Assembly: GCA_000729835.1 (NCBI GenBank)
Contig: JFHB01000088.1
Span: 1-64,000 of the forward strand
Origin: Atkinsonella hypoxylon
Lineage: Eukaryota; Ascomycota; Sordariomycetes; Hypocreales; Clavicipitaceae
Reading direction: 5' to 3'
DNA: 64,000 nt
Under the pieces are notes generated by a model. The model was not told where the DNA came from and made no database searches. It worked only from the letters and a program-made list of their open reading frames with translations. Below are positions 58,539 to 64,000 of this stretch, piece after piece. Within the stretch, counting starts at the first letter, position 1; every line of letters begins with the position of its first letter. The translations under genes and the position numbers were made by a program.

Positions 58539-60990
58539 ATGGTTCCGGTCGGAGGCGAGAAAGTCACGGCATCGACAAGGCAAGTTCCGTGTTTCACTCG
58601 CTCAGCAGCTGCGATCTAGCCATTCATACCATTTAACCGTTGTGCCGGCCATCTAACTCCATACAACAACAAAATAGCCCAGATATCGCGGAACATGAAA
58701 GTGACAGCCATGCGGCACACAAAGGGATGCACCGGCGCAGGGTGAGCTTGGTTGAGAATGTCGAAGGCGAGATCGAGAACCCTCTCAGAGGCCTGTCTCG
58801 CCAAGAGCTTCTCGATCGGGTGTCTAGGTTTCAGCAGGAAAAAGAACTCCCGCCGGACATGCTCCCGCTCCTGACAAAGGGAGCCTTGGTGGCTCAAGAT
58901 CCTGCTGGCTTCGAGACGCTGGATGATCTGGATGAAGCCGATAAGAACGCGCTTCGCCAAGAGGTCACTCATCGATGGAAACATCCCTGGGCGTTGTACT
59001 ATACCATCATTCTCAACTCAATTGCTGCAGCTATTCAGGGATGGGACCAGGTAACCAACTCTCGAATCGTCCCAGCATTTAACTAAATACAATCCCGAAA
59101 TGTACATACTTATGTCCCCTACCATAGACAGGTTCCAACGGTGCCAACCTTGCCTTCCCCGTCGCACTCGGGATTCCTGACTCCGCAGGGTCGAGCTGCG
59201 GACCGGTCGCCAACGAAGGCCAGTGCGCCAAGAACAGCTGGATCATAGGTTTCGTCAACTCCATGCCGTATATCACCATCTGTTTGTTGTAAGTTTTTTC
59301 ACAATCGCCTCACCTGCTCCAGTGCCGAATAGTGCACTATAATGACCCATCATGCTAATTCTTTCGTTGCAGCGCAGGATGGTTCTCAGACCCTCTCAAC
59401 AACTGGCTTGGGCGGCGCGGCGTCATCTTCATTGCCGCCATCTTCTCCCTCCTTGCGCCCTTCGGCATGGCGGTCTCTCAAACCTGGGGTCAACTCGCAG
59501 CCTGCAGAATGCTTCTCGGCATCGGCATGGGTCTCAAAGAAGTCACTGTCCCCGTCTTTTCTGCTGAGAACGCTCCAGCCATTATCCGCGGTGGATTGGT
59601 CATGTCCTGGCAAATGTGGACAGCGTTCGGTACCAACAACTTCTGCTCTCCCTCGTCTACTCGTCTATCAGGGTGGGTGGTGGAACGGCAACGTCACTAA
59701 CCATTCGACTAGGCATCTTCCTGGGAACATGTGCCAATCTCGCCGTCGGTAAGACAGGAGACATTGCGTGGCGCCTCCAATTCGGCTCGGCATTTATTCC
59801 AGCTGTTCCCCTCGTACTCGGTGTATACCTCTGCCCGGAGAGTCCTCGATGGTACCTCAAGAAGAGGAAGTACGCGAAAGCATGGCGCTCGCTTCTCAGG
59901 TTGAGAAACACTCCATTGCAGGCAGCACGTGATCTTTTCTACATTAATTGCCTCCTAGAGCAAGAAGATGCGCTGGTCCAGGAATCAGGAATCAAGGTAG
60001 AAGGAAGTCTGTTCACCCGGTTCATTGAACTATTTACCATTCCGCGGGTTCGCCGCGCGACATGGGCATCAGGTATCGTGATGATTGCACAACAGATGTG
60101 CGGAAGTGAGTACTGTTTGTTATATCGCGCAAATTCCCGCTCAAGCTCAACTGACGTGATGCAGTCAACATCATCGCCTTCTATAGTAGCACCATCTTCA
60201 AGCAGAGCGGCATTGATGACTACACCGCACTGTGGGCAAGCTTTGGTTTTGGCCTGATCAACTTCATCTTTGCTTGGCCTGCCATATGGACAATCGATAC
60301 GTTCGGCAGACGCGCGTTGCTCCTCTTTACATTTCCAAATATGTTCTGGACCCTTCTAGGTACTATCATTCCTCACACACGCAGATGTTTAGTCGAAAGA
60401 TCTTTAGCTAACGCCGTCAAGTCGCTGGACTTTGCTTTTTGATTGACGACGGCGTCGAGCACAGCACCGCTAGAATCGCCTCAGTAGCCACTTTCATCTA
60501 CCTCTTCGCGGCGTTCTACTCTCCAGGTGAGCCTGGTATCCATCAAATCCCTATTCACGCCGGGTATGGCTAACGTACAAGCGAATCAGGCGAGGGCCCG
60601 GTACCGTTCATGTACTCCGCAGAAGTCTTCCCCCTCTCCCACCGTGAAGTCGGCATGTCCTGGGCCGTGGCAACAAACAACTTCTGGGCCTCCGTTCTTT
60701 CCCTCACCTTCCCACGTATGCTCATCACCATGACTTCGACGGGTGCATTCGGGTTCTATGCCGGATTGAACCTCGTTGCGCTGGTGCTCATATTCTTATT
60801 CGTCCCCGAGACGAAGCAGAAGACACTCGAGGAACTAGACTACATCTTTGCTGTACCCGATCGGACACACGCAAAGTATCAGATCAAGACAGTGCTGCCG
60901 TGGTGGTTTCGAAAATGGTTCCTTGGTCGACGTACTGAGAAATGCCCTCCCTTGTACCACGATCAAACCTCGGGTACTTTGAAAGCATGA
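58539..60990 (+). CDS. MFS transporter, sugar/quinate-type
   Basis: Twelve-helix major facilitator of the fungal sugar porter family. Proposed exons: 58,539-58,579; 58,678-59,050; 59,128-59,288; 59,373-59,629; 59,713-60,105; 60,165-60,359; 60,422-60,526; 60,590-60,990 (641 aa). Family motifs are visible: Gly-Arg-Arg after helix 2, Pro-Glu-Ser-Pro-Arg-Trp-Tyr before the central loop, Thr-Phe-Gly-Arg-Arg in the second half, and Pro-Glu-Thr-Lys at the end. A long cytosolic N-terminus (~130 residues) precedes helix 1. The first exon relies on a GC donor (AAG/GCAAGT). If that is wrong, translation could begin at the ATG near 58,727, giving a shorter N-terminus. The substrate cannot be told from sequence; the tail helix and size resemble maltose/lactose-type porters. 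Confidence 0.85.
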
Positions 60991-61360
60991 CTCAAATGAG
61001 GTCGCGATGTAGATCGTCTTGTCGGTTGATCGATTGATCATATCAAAGCCAGATGGAGTTCTCGTTCAAGCTGGAATGTCTGGCCGGTAATGGTATAGAT
61101 AGATCTAACACTGCCGTCGTTGTAGCTCGTCTTGCACGGCGTACGTCAGGTCCGCGTGCCTATTAGTCAAATATACCAAGAGCCAAGCCAGTACATACTC
61201 TTCATGATTGTAAGAAAACGGGGACTTTATTTCGCCAACAAGCGCTAAGAGAATATAATGTACATTCTATTCGTCAAGAGATTTTCTCTTGCAACACAAT
61301 TCATTACGTCGACCTGCAAGCAAAAGGAGCGTGGGCACTACCGTCATTTGTTTCCCTGAT
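60991..61360. terminator. Convergent 3' region of MFS and amino-acid transporter genes
   Basis: Two genes end toward each other across about 370 bp, so both 3' end regions must lie here. If the alternative last exon of the amino-acid transporter is used, its end would fall inside this interval. Confidence 0.4.
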
Positions 61361-62836
61361 CTAATCGTGATGGTTAGCCCACAAGTCAAATGTATGATAT
61401 ATTCCGCTGAGACTTACTATATCAACAATGGTGGAAAATGTTCCTGCCACAAGCGTAACAGCACCAACAATAAAGGCGAGAATACTGCCAATGCTGATTG
61501 GCAGGTTCTCCTTAGAGTACCAACTTCCTCTGCACAACAGTTTGAACCACATTATGGCAGGGATCCAGAACGAGAACCCAGACACGAAAAGTGCAGACGC
61601 AAGGGATAAAAGATCGGAGAAGATGGGAATGGCCTCCGCGATAATCCAGGCCACAACTGTGAATGCAATGACCAAGCCAATCCAAGTAGCCCAACCCAAA
61701 GGCGTTTTAATATAGCGCAAGATGGAATCCTTAAACATACGACCGTGGAGATATCGGAGCGCAACGGTCGAGTTGATAGAGCCGGAAATAAATATAACAG
61801 GCAAGGCAACACTAAATGCGACCTTGGAGATCGTTGGACCAGCGGATAGCAAAGCCGGAGACTTGACAGTTGAACCGATGAATGCGTAGCAGAAAGCACC
61901 CGTAAGCGTATAGATGGAGATTTGGATAAACCCTGAAGCCCATATAGATTTCATATAGTCGTTTGGCGTATGCATTTCGTCCATGAAAGAGAATTGACCG
62001 ATTGCAAAGCTGAATGCGAAGATGATGTTACTTACGGCAACAAATGCTTGAGAAAATGTCACGTCATCTTTTGGCCAGGCAGACCAGTCAACGCCACGGA
62101 TGCCTGTCGAGCTGGCAGATGCTTGGATGCCGGTAGCAATAATGGTGATGCCGACTGCGGCCACGATTGAGCCAAAATCAATATAACCAAGGATAGCTAC
62201 CTCGGTAAAGGACGGCGGGATAGCTAAAATCAGGAGGATGATGGCCGACACGGCGGAAAAGACAATCGAGCAGACATGGCCGTTGTTAAGGGTGCTGAGG
62301 GCAATGCCGCCGGTGAGTGCGTGCGAACCGACGACCATGACCAGCTCCAACACGAGGGCGAGACCGAAGAGCTCATATCCAAACCTCCCCAGCAGCAGCC
62401 TACCCGCATCGGCGTAGCTGGCTGTCTCAGGGAACTTGAGCTTCACCTGACCGACAAGATAGCTCGTGAAGATGGACAATAATCCGAGGGTGATGGTCAG
62501 GAAGACACCGGCGAACATGCCTAGGGTATGATACGCAGCGGGCAGGCTGAGAGCGCCCAGGGCGACAGCCTCGACAATGGTGACGACGGCCAATCGCTTC
62601 CATCCCAGGCGGTGGAAGTGCGCATTTCCAGCGGCTGCGATATGGTTTAGTCGGTCCTGTGCAAGTTCCTCGCTCGTCTCGCCAAAGATGTCATGGTTGG
62701 AGTGGTAGCCATCTGATGATGGTTGATGTGGCGTCGCGGCAAATGCTTTGCCGAAGTCGGCAGCTGTCAGCGTTTCTTGGCCCTTGCCGGACTGAGGCTG
62801 GGTGGCAGGGGTTGTGGCAGTTTGTTCAATAGCCAT
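61361..62836 (-). CDS. Amino-acid transporter (Aa_trans/AAAP family)
   Basis: Eleven-helix permease similar to fungal neutral amino-acid transporters. It is a single open exon of 491 aa from the ATG at 62,836; the frame runs further up but starts with TTG. A ~95-residue hydrophilic N-terminus ends with the family's Arg-Leu-Gly-Trp-Lys-Arg, and helix 1 contains Ala-Leu-Gly-Ala-Leu-Ser-Leu-Pro. Later helices include a Phe-Ser-Phe-Ala-Ile-Gly-Gln segment and Gly-x-Phe-Cys-Tyr-Ala. The last ~15 residues are doubtful: a perfect GTAAGT donor lies at the Val-Ser codons near 61,410, with a GCTAAC branch and a TTGCAG acceptor about 100 bp on, so a spliced form with a different tail is possible. Confidence 0.85.
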   Translation of the reverse strand: MAIEQTATTPATQPQSGKGQETLTAADFGKAFAATPHQPSSDGYHSNHDIFGETSEELAQDRLNHIAAAGNAHFHRLGWKRLAVVTIVEAVALGALSLPAAYHTLGMFAGVFLTITLGLLSIFTSYLVGQVKLKFPETASYADAGRLLLGRFGYELFGLALVLELVMVVGSHALTGGIALSTLNNGHVCSIVFSAVSAIILLILAIPPSFTEVAILGYIDFGSIVAAVGITIIATGIQASASSTGIRGVDWSAWPKDDVTFSQAFVAVSNIIFAFSFAIGQFSFMDEMHTPNDYMKSIWASGFIQISIYTLTGAFCYAFIGSTVKSPALLSAGPTISKVAFSVALPVIFISGSINSTVALRYLHGRMFKDSILRYIKTPLGWATWIGLVIAFTVVAWIIAEAIPIFSDLLSLASALFVSGFSFWIPAIMWFKLLCRGSWYSKENLPISIGSILAFIVGAVTLVAGTFSTIVDIVSLSGIYHTFDLWANHHD

Positions 62837-64000
62837 GATCAACAATACAGCTGTGTGCGTGGACAAAAAAGAATGATGATAGATCTAATGGCGAAGGAAA
62901 AGCACCGACGCAAAAAAAAAACAAAGAGAGAAAGAAAGAAAGAAAACAACAGCATGCCGCGATGCGTCGCGATGCGTTTGGTTTTTTTTTTTTTCTTTTT
63001 CTCACACCTTAACCCGAAAACGAAAAAACAAAAGCCGTTCGCGTACAGAAAGCCCCAACGTCTGGTTGTCGCTCCGTTATTCTGAGCCGCCGAATGAAGA
63101 AATTTTCTGGGGCCCGTGGCAAGCCGAGTCATGGAAACTCGAGATAGCGACGGCCCAACCTGCCTGCCAAATACGCTGACGGATGAATCAGGTTGTGGAG
63201 ACGATGAACGGATGTTATTGCATCAATGCCGTGTGGCTGAGCACATAAATAATAACTAATTGCATGACTCCATACCGAGTAGAAAGAAGGCAGACAGCAT
63301 GATACAGCCTACAGTTTCGAAGCTTATGTCTGGTACTTTCCATGAATATTCGGACTCTAATTGTTAGCGTTATGGCCGTTGGCAGCCAAAGGGTCAAATC
63401 GAGTCTGGTCTTCCACCGCGTGCCTGCCAACGCCCGCGCATGCATGGTCAGGGATTCGAGCTGGGCTGCCCCTAATTGAGATTAGCTCAAGTATTTCCAA
63501 GTACATAATTGGCTATCTTCAGTAAATTTTTATTATAAAGATAAATTCAGCATACTTATACGAAGATAAGATTATCCTTCCCTTTGTGGAATAGCGCCTA
63601 CTATTCCGTACATGATCAACATTCGTTACTTGCGCGTTTAGCACCCCGCGTCAGGAAAACAACGTGCTACTCCGTACGGAATAGAAGCATTGAATAACTA
63701 TAGCTGGTCCCCATAAAGTGGCTCCATAACAACTAGTTTGGAGGATAATTAAGCCGAAGAAAAGCGCGTTTTGCCACGGTTATTAGGACCTTTAGGAAAG
63801 TCACGTTCGACTGGGAAAGGTTAGTCCGCTAGCTGTTACAATACCAACAAGTCCACCAAGACAAGCCCTAGCTGCAATAATGCAACATATAAAGTGACAC
63901 ATGGTTAGATTACAGTATTTTTCTACTAGCTAGTTATATATACAGACACAAGCACCTTAGAGCCACTCTGTCATGATTGGTCAAATCTCCTGCAATGGAC
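62837..64000. other. Promoter and flank of the amino-acid transporter; no further gene seen
   Basis: A/G-rich and T-rich runs at about 62,910-63,000 are typical of a fungal promoter or leader. Frames at 62,723-63,085 and 63,215-63,445 show no recognisable product. The last 500 bp are AT-rich without features. Confidence 0.45.

Noticed and set aside
1..64000. CRISPR arrays, bacterial-type operons, rRNA or tRNA genes
   Set aside because: The sequence is fungal; I saw no regularly spaced repeats and no tRNA- or rRNA-like sequence. A tRNAscan run would be decisive for tRNAs.

Overview
The window comes from a filamentous ascomycete (Pezizomycotina). Genes carry several 50-130 bp GT-AG introns, often with CTAAC/CTGAC-like branch sites. 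The products are fungal secondary-metabolism enzymes and fungal transporters. The left third is an AT-rich block mutated in the manner of repeat-induced point mutation (RIP): C-to-T and G-to-A changes have turned codons into TAA/TAG and Asp codons into Asn. I cannot name the species from this sequence.

Layout. (1) About 1-24,300 holds nested, RIP-inactivated LTR retrotransposons and no living gene. It includes a 9.7 kb Ty3/gypsy element (2,116-11,803, target duplication GAAGG), a Ty1/copia fragment split by it, three copies of a ~690 bp LTR, and a 6.3 kb Ty1/copia element (15,759-22,066, target duplication GTAAT) inserted into an older inverted copy of its own family. (2) 24,481-44,978 is a nine-gene indole-diterpene cluster of the paxilline/lolitrem type, apparently intact. 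In order: PaxP-like P450 (-), PaxM-like FAD epoxidase (-), PaxA/LtmS-like membrane protein (+), PaxC-like indole prenyltransferase (-), PaxB-like membrane cyclase (+), PaxG-like GGPP synthase (+), DMATS-type aromatic prenyltransferase (-), a further P450 (-), and a PaxQ-like P450 (+). Three LTR relics and a small inverted-repeat element lie between its genes. (3) 44,979-64,000 is a gene-sparse flank: a sulfatase-domain membrane protein, a broken KS-AT polyketide synthase relic, an alpha/beta hydrolase, a sugar-type MFS transporter and an Aa_trans amino-acid transporter.

How the cluster should work (known for these families, inferred here). The G enzyme makes geranylgeranyl diphosphate. The C enzyme joins it to an indole donor. 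The M enzyme epoxidises the chain and the B enzyme cyclises it. The P and Q oxygenases oxidise the core, and the DMATS enzyme plus the extra P450 would decorate it with prenyl groups and further oxidation. No pathway regulator or exporter is visible. By splicing on conserved sites I found an open reading frame through all nine genes; no transcript data were available.
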